DNA of 64,000 nucleotides from Hybos culiciformis (lineage: Eukaryota; Arthropoda; Insecta; Diptera; Hybotidae): the NCBI GenBank assembly GCA_964007475.1, contig OZ023273.1, forward strand, positions 111,771,812 to 111,835,811, given 5' to 3'. Both the position numbers and the translations under genes were made by a program. Positions 30,180 through 42,913 of the stretch are shown here, one piece after another; within the stretch, counting starts at the first letter, position 1, and each line of letters starts with the position of its first letter. The notes under the pieces are model-generated. The model was given only the letters and a program-made list of their open reading frames with translations, searched no databases and was not told the origin of the DNA.

Positions 30180-33100
30180 TCAGACATATTTTGATGATAA
30201 TTGTTTTGCCAGCTCTGTGTATTTGAGAAATTTTGAATGAGGACTTTCATCAAAAGGACTTTGTGATGGAGCTGGAGGATGTTGTGAACTACCACTTCCA
30301 CTTGGAGACTGCGGGGTAGGTGATTTTGATGATGCCATATTTCCACCTGTGGTTGAACTTGTTGCACAATTGTATTTCGGTGATTGACTTCGACTTTTAC
30401 TTACTGATCTCTGATTTTCACTTGTAGATGAATTGGCTCCCGGTGATTTTAATGTCACTGACTCAGAATCTTCTTTAACAAAATGCACTTTAGATAAGTG
30501 ATGACGATAAGCGCCCTTAGAACAGAATGGTGTATCACAGAAAGCACATTTAATTATTGAATCAGATGTCATAATGGCATCATTGCATGCCCAACTAAAT
30601 GCTAGAATATTACCTGTTGAACTAGTTGAAGGAATATTTGTAGCTAATGATCCAGTCGTATTAGATCTATTATTTGGTGGACTATTTTCTGTTTTATCAC
30701 ATAATTTTTGTAATGCGGCCAATGGATTAGAGTTTCCCTTTTTATTGCTGCCTCCTGAATGAATTTCAGAATTATTTGCCGAAGTTGTACCTGTTAAATT
30801 ATCAAACATAGATGACAGAGCATTGAGGCTGCTACCTGGCATCTTCTTTTCAACATTATTTGAATTTGATGTTGTCCGTGGAGTTATTGATCTTTCGCTT
30901 CGTGGACTCGCTTCAGGTGTAGAAGCTTGTTGTCCAGTTAAATTCGATAATTGTAATGGACTAGCTGATATATTAGGCTTCGGTTTTAATGATAAATCAC
31001 TACACATTTCTTCATCATTTGGTTCCGTTTTAACTCGTGTTTCAATAGATTTTCTTCCTGTATCGTTGATGGCATTATTGTTATTGGATTCGTCTTCTTC
31101 ATCGATTGGCTCAGGCTTAATTTTGATAACATCTTTTTCATCATCGTTTTCAGAAGAAAATTGTGGCTTTGGAGGGGAAGGATGTGGTGAATGAAGATGA
31201 TTTGGCATATCGGATTTTTTTTCAGGAGTCATAGAATCAAATCTTGAGCTTCCGCGGTCAGAAACTGAACTAGATTCACTTCCACTTCTTTCTCGTTTAG
31301 GAAATTGAGGGTTTTGATAAGACCTAAGTAAGTTCATTGTTTGTGGGTCAATCAATGGTTTAGTATAATCAACACTTTCATCAATTCCTAATCTCTTCAA
31401 AATACTTGATCCCAAAGGTGCGCTGGTATGATGACTTGTTGCTGAAAAACTGGTATTTCCGTGTCGCGGTCTACTATCAAAACTTTTTTCTATAAGTTGT
31501 TCAATTGCATTTAATACTGATTTCTCACCACTAGAATTATTAACACCATCTTTAGACGAAACAGGTGAAATTAGATCAGATGCATGTGGTGAAATGTGTC
31601 TATTTGATAAGGGGGATGTGCTTTCCGTACCATCCCCAATGCTTTTACGCCCGTCCCGTGTATTAGATGTTAGCGGGCTCATTGAATGTGGTGGTATTAT
31701 ACTGTTAGCTAGCTCAGACTTTGATAATCGAGGAGAACTTACTATTGAATTACCAATGCATTGCCTAATGTGTTCTACAAATAATGCCGTTTCAATTTTA
31801 TCTCCACATTTTTCACAAGTTATTCGAGTAGTAACTCCAATCATATCTCCGACACGGATTGGTTTCATCGGATCACCATTCTTAAAATCATGTTGGGCTC
31901 GTTCTAGTTCAAGTAATTTTCGAACTGGCAACGATTTTTTGCGCTTTTCCCGTGTCTGTCGTCTTCTTCCTCCACTTTCAGTAATTGACCGCATTATATG
32001 CTCTTTGTAATGTGAATTTTTAACCATGTGATTACTTAAATCTTTTAATGAAGAAAATGCTTGATCGCAGACTTTGCATGTTAAAACAGCACTAACAGTA
32101 CTATTTGTATTATTGTTAGCAGTTGAGGAGTTCCCACTTCCAGAATTTGCAGCACCTCCAGAACCACTACTTGAACCTTTTCCGTCTTCTGCTGACTTCC
32201 ACGATATAATCTGCTCCTGAGAAATAATATTAGTGTAATGTTGGGTTTCTTGCATATGACTTGTCATTTCAGCAAGTGATCTAAAACTTTGGCCACACCA
32301 CATACATTTCAAAATTTGTCGTGTCTGCTCAGCGCCTTTCCCTAACCACACATCCTGCCCTCGAACTAATTTACGAGGCAGAGGCATTGTTTCCTTAATT
32401 AATAAATTTAAATCAGATTTCGATGAGGACGAGTTTGATGAATTAGACATTGATTGATGATGATGATGCGAGTGCTGATTATTGCTTCCCAATGCACTTC
32501 GTTCGTTTTGTTGTTGTGATGGTAAATTTGCTGCAGGAGGAACGTTGACACCACAATGTTGTGTTTCTTTCATATGAGTGGTTAAGGTAGCAAGGGTAGG
32601 AAAACTCTGTTTGCACCAGACGCATTTGAAAACATCTTTAGCTGTATCTGCACCCTTATTCAACCAATGAGACTGCCAAGCGCTATGCCTACCAGTACTT
32701 CCACTTCCAGGACCGGATGAATTTGTTGATTGGTTGTTGTTCGATGGTCTTAATGGAATGTCCGTGTCAACTGTATTTCCACCCATTCTTGTCATTTCTG
32801 ACATTTTTTCTAAAGCTTTAGTTGCATCATTGGTGACAGGAATTTTAGTTTTTCCATTCCAATCAACAGAAAGATGATTCTTTGGTGACAAACTCGCTGC
32901 TGCGACAGCTGCCAGATATGGGTTGATTGGTGACCCCCAAGGTGATGGTAAAGAAGGTTTGAAATCTTGTGGCCTGGAAATTTTTCTCTGCGTTTTTGGT
33001 GAATCAGGTGGCGAAGTTCTTTTACGTCCTCCAAAGGAGAGATCTAATGGAGCGTTTTCAGCCGATGAAGAGACCGCATCGTTGTCAGACTTACCACTCA

Positions 33101-33513
33101 AATTAACTGCATCACTATCTTCCTTACTGTCCGTATCTGAATCTTGGCGAATTCTTTTAGTGCTAAAATCCAAAATTGATTGAGCATCGTCTGGATGAAT
33201 TGGCGATTGAAGAGGTAGATTTGAAGGTGATTGCGCAGCATGTAGAGCTGCTGCTGCAGCTAGAGGATTAAAAAGACGATTCTGTTGAGCTGCTGCTGCT
33301 GCTACGTTCAAATATGCTGCCATTGCTGCTGATTGTGGCGGTAATAAAGCAGCAGCAGCCGATGGTGGTAATGTTGCAGGTAATGTGATCCCAACTGGGC
33401 TATTTGGTGTTGGTGCTGTACTTCCATTTCCAGAAAGATTAGAATCGTCAGATGGGCATCTTCCACCAGAACCAGATGACTCACGTGACTGACATCGAGG
33501 GCTGGCTAGTTCA
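30180..33513 (-). CDS. tio: Tiptop/Teashirt zinc-finger transcription factor, main (last) coding exon
   Basis: Nuclear C2H2 transcription factor of the Teashirt/Tiptop family; in flies these proteins pattern trunk, eye and proximal appendages and act largely as repressors with partners such as CtBP and Homothorax (family knowledge). The exon opens at a TTTTTTTCAG acceptor (AG at 33514-33515) and supplies residues 19-1129, starting ELASPRCQSRESSG. Numbering on the full protein: alanine tracts near 90-112; CtBP motif PLDLS 174-178; fingers with C316/C319/H332/H338, C422/C425/H438/H444 and C498/C501/H514/H520 (widely spaced CX2CX12HX5H, typical of Teashirt); basic stretch 534-557; C2HC knuckle C585/C588/H600/C604; conserved block SSILKRLGIDESVDYTKPLI from 721; two sumoylation-type sites, IKPE (K818) and VKTE (K847); SLNALSSMFDNL from 914; fourth C2H2 finger C1008/C1011/H1024/H1029; C-terminal tail ending LAKQLSSKYV, then TGA. 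The fourth finger favours the tiptop type. An internal ATG at 33323 is not the true start, because the frame is open to the acceptor and matches the family upstream of it. Confidence 0.96.
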
Positions 33514-33523
33514 CTGAAAAAAA
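33514..33523 (-). promoter_or_regulatory. Splice acceptor of the main tio/tsh coding exon
   Basis: The minus strand reads TTTTTTTCAG, directly before TGAACTAGCC. A longer U-rich tract (TAATAATTTTTTATTTTTTTCAG) precedes it. Phase and protein similarity on both sides of the junction agree with this acceptor. Confidence 0.9.
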
Positions 33524-36500
33524 TAAAAAATTATTAACTATTGTATACGTAATTAAGTACTAACTATTTTAATCAGTATGGTAATGGGTTTGCTTCTAAA
33601 ATGATGTTTATTTAAAGCTTATACTCGAAAGTTTTTCCCTTAGTTTTTCCACTATTATCGAATATACTTCTTATGTACGCGAAAAAAATTAAAAAATGTT
33701 GCGTCCATAACTAAATACATATATATGGAATGTAATTTATTCGTTTCATTTTATTCCTATAAGGTGAAAAATTAAATCATACTTAAAACGACTCGAAATT
33801 CAAAGCTCAATAATTTACAAATAAATTTTCATATTAAAATATATGGGAATGTCATAAAAAAAATATATATATATATATATTTTAAATTTCATTAATTTTT
33901 CAAATAAATTTACATAAATTTATAGTAAAAAGTAATGTATATCGCAATGCTTAACTACCTGTCTTCTCATAATATCTACCAAAAAATCAAAGCAATTTTA
34001 TTAAAAAATATTGCTTTATTTCGGCGTTAGCAAAAAAACCAAAAAAATGTATAAGCAAAAAATATTAAATTTCAAATTAATATAATTTTATTTGGCAACA
34101 AAGCGAGTTCATAATATAATTTTTTATTTTTATACCATAAAAACAAAATTAATATATTTTCGCAAAAAAAATTAAAAAAATAAATAAAGATTTAACGAAT
34201 TTCTATATTAAGGAAACTGATCAACAACGAATTTAGTATATTAATGCTCTGAGCTCTTTTACATAATTAAATGATACTGTTGCACATTAACCAAACATAA
34301 TTTACATATTTTATGGTAATAAAAGACATTTTATGAAAAATTGTTTTTAATTTATATTTATTGATTGAAAAATATGAAATCATAAAAATATTTTTATCGA
34401 GGGTAAAATGGTTTTCTTAATCATTTTAAATAATTGAACAAGTTTTTTATTTTTTTTTTATAAATCATATAAATTATTTAAGTTTATGAATATGCAAAAC
34501 CACATCAATGATACCAATGATACATTCAAATTGACTTTTCTGAAATATTTTACGATTGTTTTTTAATGCAAATTTAAATTTTTTTTTTTTTATTTATATA
34601 TATCTACGTTTGTAATACCTATGTATAAGTTTAATATAAAAACAAAATTACAAAAAAAAAAAAATTAAATGATTAAGAAATATAATATATAATTTTATTT
34701 TGTTAGTCTTTTTCTGTAATTTCTTCTTTTTTTTTTTTTTTTTTGTTTTTTATCTGCATAAATATACGTTAATGTAAATATAGGTGTATTAACTTTATAT
34801 TTATCATCAGAAATAAAAAGAAGATTTAATGATAATAATAATCAAGAGCTCGATATATGTGAATGATATGCAGTTGAGTTATAACTTAAAAGGAAGCTAA
34901 AATAAAATATAAAAAATAAAATAATGATCATCAGATTGGGTGAAATGAACTCATTAATATTATGATTTTATAGATGGCGTCAATGAAACTTTTAAAATAA
35001 TGTTATTATATACAGAGAGTTATGGCTTAAAAGTTGCATTTATGTAGGAGCCATAGTGAAGGTATTGGAATGCAAAGAATGTGAAGTATGAATTGAAATT
35101 TATTAAATTCGTTTTTGCAATATTGCTCTTTGGAAGAAAAAGTATTTTTAAATAATTATTATAATTGTTATAAAATTTGTTAGAAATCATGTATTACAAC
35201 GATCGGGTTATTCAACCGTTTCTACAACTATAGTTTCAAAAAGTCAAATAATCAGTTATACTTTACTTCACCAGATAGTATGGCACCCAGTCACTAAAAA
35301 TCTGATTCTAGTGAATGAATCAGGTCCTAAATGGTTTTAAACACAAAAAGAAATTAGTCGTGCATCTCAAAAAATTAAAATAAACTTAGAAAATGACAAA
35401 TTCTTCGAATTTAGAGATATCATCTTATTAAATACTCAAGTCATTGCCTTGGTTGAGATTAATAAAATATAATTTATATAATAATTAATAAAATAAAATA
35501 AAAAATTTTAATAGCAGGAAATTATTTATTAGTTTCTGTAAATTAGGACAAAAGAAAAGCTTTAACATAAAATTTACAAAAATTTATGGTACAAAGTGCA
35601 ACCAACATCCCACAAACTTTCTTAATCACTAAAAAAATAAGTTGACAATTTAATTTAATTAAATTTTATGACACCTATATTCCGTTAACGGTTGACCTTG
35701 TATTGTGGCAATGTAATGTAGTTTTTTTTTCGTAATAAAATCATAATTAAACGTTATAGAATAAAGATTGATTTCATATTAATTGTATATAATTTAATTA
35801 AATTAAAAAAAATTACTTATATCAATGAGAATTTACATAAAATGTCAATCTCGAAATATGTGTTTATATGTTTTTGAAACCAGTGAATAATTCGATAGTG
35901 TTGTATTAGTAATTGATTTTTGATGTAACAAAGGTTAATTTTACAAATTGCTTAAATATTTAATTTTTCTTCACTGAAATGGAATAAAATCGACATATCT
36001 TTCATTAAATTTTTCTATGCAAATAAGAAAAGAAATAAATTATTATAAAGTCGGATTTGAAAAGAAAACTTGTAAATAAAGGTCTATCAAAAACTTTTTT
36101 TAATTTTGAGAATAAAAATTTTAATGTCAAATAAGAAAAAAACAACCTCATATGTTATAATAAATTTTAATAAACAAAAACGATTAATGATATGATTAAA
36201 ATGTTTACGCATCATCTAATGTACATTGAACATACATGCCTATTTTAAATATGTACATATATTTTTTTGAAGGTTTTAGTTAAGACTGTAATTAAAACTT
36301 GCCGCTAACATAATATTTTTAATGCTTGATGTAATATATATTATACACCTAAGCCGCTATAATATAATTGCTAAATATAATATTCCTAAGCGTAATATGT
36401 AATCTGAAAAAATTTTTAAACGTAAAAACTGTAAGAAAGAAGGAAGTAGAGTGATCAAAACATTAAAATATCGGATCATGAAAAATTAAGAAAATCAAAT

Positions 36501-39500
36501 CACATTTTGAATAGAGTATTTCTGTAAACTGGTTTATCATTTCATAAATATTCCATTTTCTATCGATGGTTCAATCAGGAAATTTATGGGACACTTAAAC
36601 CAAATGTAAATGAGTTAATTTGTTTTGAATTTTTGTGATACTATCAAAAGATCGTTTGCTCATCTGGATTTTTTTGTAAAAGTAACTTTGATTTAATGTA
36701 CTACATCTTCGGAGAACGTGAAATAGTTGCTAATCATTAAATGAATCATAATTATAAAACCTCTTTTAGCATAAACACTTATTACATAACATCAAATTAC
36801 AGATTGATTTATGAAGAATACATACTTATAGATTGATTGAAGTATATATACTTAAAAATCGACTTGTTTATATTATATTTCCGAAATTCTAACTTTTTAA
36901 TTGAAAATATTTTTTTTTAGGCAATTAAATCATAAATTATATAGCTCTCGTTAAATTATTAATATTCAAGATGAAAAATGTATCATATTTCAAGTAAAAT
37001 TAATTCTTAATTATCAGTCTGTTGTTGTCAACACTCTAAACACTTTTTTTCAAATCTTCGCTTCAAATATTGTATATTGAACATAACTAACATACTTACA
37101 GAATTTTTTCATAATGGGATATTAAATTAATACAAGTTAAGTTCATATGTGCATAAAGAAAAAAGTAAAATAAAAATTTATAACAATCATAAAATAAAAG
37201 AGCAACAAAAAACTTTAGTTCTTCAAAAATCTGCCCGAAAAATGCAATCAGCATAAAATAACGTATATAATGATGATAACGTATAATAAATTATGATGAT
37301 AATAATAATGATAACGTATATAATTTATATTCTAAATATGTCAAATTTTCATTTCCTTTTTTTGTATAACTTCAAAACCAGCAGAAAAATTTTTTTTATT
37401 GACTTATATCGGATATCCATTTTGGGAATAATTGGTTTGGGTATATGTTATAAAAAGAACACATTCTATCACACGATCAGCTTAAGAATTTTTCTTCAAT
37501 TTCTTTTACAGTGATTATAAGCTATAAAGTTTTGCTTCTCAAAGTTTAAATTGTTTTTTTTTTTAAATTAAAGTGTTATGTTCATATAAAATGTATATAG
37601 TATTTAGTTCAATTTAATTTTAGATTTCTAATAAATCAAAAAATAAATGTTTTATATTTTAAATTTAATTAATTAAATTTAAACAAATTCGTATAAAATC
37701 GGATTACGTGGGACATTGATACTTTGATGAATTTAGTGATAGTTTTAGAGCTACATTCAAAAAACTCTCGATACATATTTAATGTATACATACTTTTATA
37801 TATGTATACATACATATATAAAAATAAATTTTCAATCAAAACGTCTATGATGCGTGATAATTTGTACGAAAAGTACCTAATTTGTTAATTTAGTATTTTT
37901 TAAAAGTAAAATAATAAATAAGAAATTTGTAACCATTTTTTTTTTATTACTTTAAAAATTTGATGAACTTATGAACTTCTGAATTATCGTCTTGTTTTTT
38001 TTTTTATAACAATTTTGATTTATGAAATCATAACAAAAATATTAAAAAAAAATATACATATAAATAAATAAAAGCAAATAAAATTATTTTTATGATCAAA
38101 TTTAAATTGGGTAGCAGTATTTTATTTTATTTATTTATTTTTTTTTTATTATTGCTCAAAGTATTGAATTTATTTATTAACATAAATATAAAAATCACTA
38201 TATTAAATACACATTCAACATTATAGATACAATACATATTCTCAGATTTTCGTTATAATAAAAAGTGACACTTAAAAAAAAAAAATATCTATCAACAAAA
38301 GACGTAGCGATATATTTAATATTTAATCAAAGATATATATTTTATTTTTATGGTTTTATGCTTTTTTAAACAGTTTTTTAACGATGCCATACGTTTTCTT
38401 CTTATTTATTTTTTTTTTATTATTATATTCATCATATATTATTTTCAAATCTATTTTTTTTTTTTTTAAACAATTAGATTCGAATAAAAAGAATTTAGTG
38501 TTTCGTACGAATGTTTGATTAATAAATCAGGTGAACATTTGCATGACTTTGTACGACGGCTTATCTTTTCTATTTCTGAAATTCTAAAATCGTGTTTTCC
38601 ATTACACATATCGTCGGCTGAGGATTGTTTAAGTCCATATGCCATTTTTGGGAATTTTTAACTAAGTACGTTGTTAAAGGTTTTGAAACACGCGCTTTCT
38701 AAATTTCTGACCCAATGGTCTGTATAAGTGTATACCTTTCCTGAGGTTTCAAAATATTGCAACATATCACTTCATTCCACTTGATATATTAAAAATTTTT
38801 ATTTTAAACTTTGCATGATATTTTAGTACAGAATTAGTTTTTTGTGTTAATATTTATGATTATAAATATATTATAAATATATCCACTTATGAACACACTC
38901 AAAACATACAGAACTGAGAACAAATAAAATTTGTGAATGTATGATGTGGAATAAAGTCGTATTTTGAGATGTTTTGATTGACATATGCATAACTTCCTTT
39001 AAACATCGCCATCATTGTTATCTAGGTTGTTGAATTAAGAACAGGACTCCTAAAATATTATTCTAAGATACAAAAAGTATCATTTTTCTGACCAGTTGTT
39101 ATAAAATGTTCATATAAACTTTCAAATGCGAGTAATAATTCAATGGATTGTGGACTAATAGAATTGTCAGCCGAATATACTTATTTCAATCAACCACACT
39201 TAGTTTCAGTGAAACAATGAACGTGTCAAATGTGAAAAATTTATTTATGGGCACATGGAATATAATTCGGCTGGAATATTTACAAAGACCCTAAATATCA
39301 AAAATTATGTTTTGATATTAATAAACTTCTTGAATCACTGAATTTTCTTCTGTATTTAAATCCCCTACATGCTCGAAATGGCTTAAAAGCTCTTTAACTT
39401 AATTTATATCATTTATTTGAAATAATTTTTAAGAAGAAAGAATAAATTATGTTAAAGACTCTGTCAAATCATAAGTTATCTTGTTAAAGTATTCCTTTTC

Positions 39501-41677
39501 ATTAGAAAAACTAATATTTGTTTATAAAAATTTAATATTTTCGAAGTTAGGGCCTTTTTTAATGAATCTTTATAAATCCCAAAAATTGCAAATGCAGAAT
39601 CATAAAACATAAACCTCATTTCTTCTAAATAATTTCAATATTCAAGTTGTAAAAATAGAATTTGAATATTTTTCTCGAAATATTAAAATTGTTAGTTATG
39701 GGGCTTTTTTAAGTACAGCAGAATTCTTTCAAATGATGTTCTTTTTGGAAGATCACTAAGTATATAAGTATAGATTTTTGGAATTATCCTGAAATAATTT
39801 CCTTTTGAAATTGTTTACTTTGATTGACAGGCAATGTGACGAAAAAATTTCTATATTGTCAGATGTCCTAAATATTCAGTTGAGATATATGTATCTTTGC
39901 GTTCAAATAATCCTTTTTTTCAGCGGTTTAGTCGGTAGTCCAGATCCAGACTAGTAAACGCATTTCCCGCCTTCTTAAAAAAATAAATAAATAAAATCCT
40001 TTTTTTTCTCGGTTAAATAATGTTGATAAAATTTTTGTAACAGGAAATTATGATGGTTTGTTTTAATATATAGTTTCTTGCCGGAATATAATTGTTTATC
40101 TTTTAAAATAAAATAAATCATTGGTAATGAAAAACTCTTCTTAATGTTACATAAAATTTTATATATGCAAGCCACATGTTAAATAAACATTCATACAATG
40201 ATGGATAGTAGGATTTTCATTCGATCCACTTAAAATTTCAAAAAAAAAAGTAAAAAATAACTTAAACTTTCTTTTTAAGAAGAAAAATATTAAATTTATA
40301 AAATGACGAATAACATCATATTATTTATGATTAACCAAAAATTGATTTATAAATGAAAAGAAAAATTATAAATTAAAAATAAAAAAAAAGATTATTTTTA
40401 AAATTTCTGATTTTATCATTTTAGTAAAATATACTTAACACAAATAGAATTGCTTATATTCACCAGCTGTGATTTATGTTTTAGTTTTGTGAAATTATTA
40501 TTATTATTTTTTTTTTTCGTAATAAAATTTCATTTTATTATGTACTCAAATACATAATGTGACATTTATATATATTTATTAATATATTTTTGTACAATAT
40601 TTTATGTATATATATACATTTATGTAAAATACATAAAAACATAATTATGTATATATTTTTATATATATTATATATACACACATATATACTTTTATATGTA
40701 TACAAAGCTCATTTTTTTATAAAAATATACGAAAATTTATATACACAGATATATGTTTTTAACAATTTTTTTTTTTTATAAAAAGTTTTTAAATAAAAAA
40801 AAAGCGTGTTATTGACTTTTATCATAAAAATTTATTCGGCAAATATTAAAAGATTTTTTTTTTTTTTTTTTAAATGATTTAAATTCATAATTTTCGAAAA
40901 TTCATCAATATTTCAAAAATCTTTTCAATCTAATCAAAACGAAAATGCATAATTTTTACGTTATTTTATCAAATTAAAAAAATAAAATAAAAATAAATCG
41001 ATTTTATGTTTTGAATTTTATTTTGTTCAAATATTTTTATTATGATAAAATAGCTTTGTGAATTCCGTTTGAGAATTGTTTTCAATTAAATACAAAAAAT
41101 AACTGTCTGTAATTCGATATGAAAGACAACATTTTGTTTTTAAATTAATAATAGAGAAATCTGAAAAAATTTCAGCTCTAAATAGCACTCGAAGCCTACG
41201 AATAACTTTATGAAATATTAACTTAACTTTGGCCATCAAGAGGTTGCTATATTAAATTAACAACAAAAATTCCTAGATATATAATTACAAAGTAGTACTT
41301 GAATATATTTAGTAAGTAGTACTTGAATACGCTAATGTAAATGCACAATAACAAGAATATAGCAAAACAATCATAGTAAAAAAGAAAGAAAATTCTTGTA
41401 CCAATTCTGAACTTTAATGTTTTTGGGAAAGTTTTTCTGCACCCCCTCATTTTTATAATTCATTGTTGTTCATAAAATTCTTTAAGATTCACAACTTTGA
41501 ACAAATGTTTTATATAAGTATTTAATAAAGAAATATGCTAGAAAATTGTATACATCTGTATACCAAATAGTCTCTACCAAAATGAAGACATGTTCGGCAA
41601 AAAAAATCTTTAGACGAGTTTCTTAATTGACCCTAAAGTAAATGAATGATCAACCGGCCACAATTAATAATTTTTTT
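33524..41677. other. Intron interior, 3' part: AT-rich, nothing recognised
   Basis: This stretch lies between the main exon's acceptor and the retrotransposon insertion. It contains poly-A/T runs, TA-rich stretches (for example 33860-33882) and short local duplications such as AAGTAGTACTTGAATA, repeated near 41289 and 41314. No coding signal or transposon ends were found. Confidence 0.6.
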
Positions 41678-41690
41678 CAGTAGATAGGTT
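41678..41690. repeat. Target-site duplication, left copy, of the truncated LINE
   Basis: CAGTAGATAGGTT, identical to 42901-42913. It directly abuts the 3' end of the element (minus-strand orientation). Confidence 0.9.
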
Positions 41691-42846
41691 GGTTGGTTAA
41701 GATGGCGAAAACCCTGCTGAACCAACAGGGGTTTCCAATTAGCGCTTTCGCACCGTTTTGCTACCATTAACACTCATAACCAAGGCCTAGCGGCGATAAT
41801 AGAGCTAAATCCACCCCGTGGTGTTCAAAAATTTGATCACCTCCCTGGGTTTTGCTAAGGCTAACACATCTACGTCCTCGAGAAGGTAGTTTCCTAATGT
41901 GTTTTTTCTAGATCTTGCAAGCGCCGGGCATTTGCAAATAAAATGGACTAAAGTCTCTTTTTCGTTCTCAAGACCGCAACTGCGGCACTTCTGGTTATAA
42001 GGAATACCCAGTCTTGCAGCATGTTCACCAACTGCCCAGTGACCCGTGTAAATTGCAGTGATTCTAGAGATGTCTTTCCGAGACATTTTAAGAATCTCTT
42101 TTGTTCTTTTCTTGTCGTATAACGGCCAAGTTTTCCTAGTCGTTCTACATGTAGATAGCGCCCTCCATCTACTGTTAGCTAGAGATAAGAAGTACTGACT
42201 TATATCCCTTTTTATCGTGTTTAGTGGTGGATGGACCTTCTCCGAGCGGGAGACATCCAGCGCTGAACCTGCCCTAGCCAGTTCATCAGCCCGTTCATTT
42301 CCTTGGACGTCCCTATGTCCCGGGACCCAGTACAGGTGGACGACGTATCTCTCAGCCAGTTGGGAAAGCTGTTCTAAGCATCTCTCGACCAGCTTAGAGG
42401 ATACGACCGGTGATTTAAGAGCCATAATGGCCGCTTGACTGTCAGAAGCTATTACCACCCTGTGAACAGCCGGAGCCGAGTCACACAACAGACAGCACGC
42501 CTTCCAGATCGCAAGTACTTCTGCCTGAAAAATACTGGATCTGTCTGGAAGTCTATAACTTCTAGCTATATTCATTTCTTCCGAGTACACCCCAGCACCA
42601 ACACCACAGTCCATTTTTGAACCGTCTGTGTAGATAGCTAGGTCGACTCCCTCTAGAATATTATTAACCTCCCAATCCCTTCTAGTCGGTATTACGATCT
42701 GAAAATTCTTTTTCAGTTCTAACCTGGGAATGGTATAGTCAGTTTCAGTGCAGGTCACATTCTTAGATATATCCCTAAGGATTCTACTGTGACCATATGG
42801 TTTAGTCAGCCAGTTTCCACTTTCTTGGAGCCTGACTGCACTGCAA

Positions 42847-42884
<38 letters not shown>

Positions 42885-42900
42885 TCTGCCGAAGCAAGAA
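41691..42900 (-). mobile_element. 5'-truncated non-LTR retrotransposon copy (I/LOA-like, RNase H end) in the tio intron
   Basis: This 1,210-bp insertion is bounded by an exact 13-bp direct repeat. It contains the last part of a reverse transcriptase (upstream residues read FGRTYTKIGTIQRRLACSA), an RNase H domain, a Cys/His knuckle and about 114 bases of 3' UTR. The 3' end on the minus strand is TTAACCAACC, followed by the AACC of the target duplication, so the tail is a short tandem repeat and not poly(A). 5' truncation, a variable-length target duplication and a simple-repeat tail are standard for target-primed reverse transcription. RNase H plus a CX2CX10HX4C knuckle suggests the I/LOA group; the exact clade is an inference. 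It lies in the same orientation as the host gene and is much richer in G+C than its surroundings, which fits a fairly recent arrival. Confidence 0.9.
41805..42758 (-). pseudogene. RNase H domain and C-terminal knuckle of a non-LTR retrotransposon ORF2 (fragment)
   Basis: An open frame of 317 codons can be read from 42758 to the stop at 41805. It is a fragment: the frame continues upstream without a stop to the element's truncated 5' end, and the first codon here is GTG, not a real start. Residues 40-160 form an RNase H fold with the catalytic set D45 (IYTDGS), E80 (FQAEVLAIW), D106 (ASDSQAA) and D158 (GNERADELA), plus YWVPGHRDV before the last aspartate. A CX2CX10HX4C knuckle follows (C258, C261, H272, C277). 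In the intact element this enzyme would remove the RNA strand during retrotransposition. All four acidic residues are present, but most of the reverse transcriptase and all of the endonuclease are missing, so the copy cannot be autonomous. Confidence 0.92.
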
Positions 42901-42913
42901 CAGTAGATAGGTT
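42901..42913. repeat. Target-site duplication, right copy, of the truncated LINE
   Basis: CAGTAGATAGGTT, identical to 41678-41690. It directly abuts the truncated 5' end of the element. Confidence 0.9.

Noticed and set aside
32810..33034. Minus-strand frame of 74 codons inside the tio/tsh exon
   Set aside because: It is in another frame of a clearly conserved exon and has no domain of its own.
30574..33183. Four plus-strand frames of 62-138 codons opposite the tio/tsh exon
   Set aside because: Antisense readings of a conserved coding exon whose codon bias keeps the opposite strand open; no recognisable domains.
33321..33323. ATG at 33321-33323 as the start of the tio/tsh protein
   Set aside because: The frame is open 63 codons further upstream to a good acceptor and matches the family, and the true N-terminal exon is present at 51392-51447.
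40560..40781. TA/TATG-rich stretch that could be called a satellite or origin
   Set aside because: Irregular AT-rich low complexity without a fixed repeat unit; nothing beyond the composition of the locus.
42217..42620. Plus-strand frames opposite the retrotransposon RNase H frame
   Set aside because: Antisense shadows of the RNase H coding sequence.
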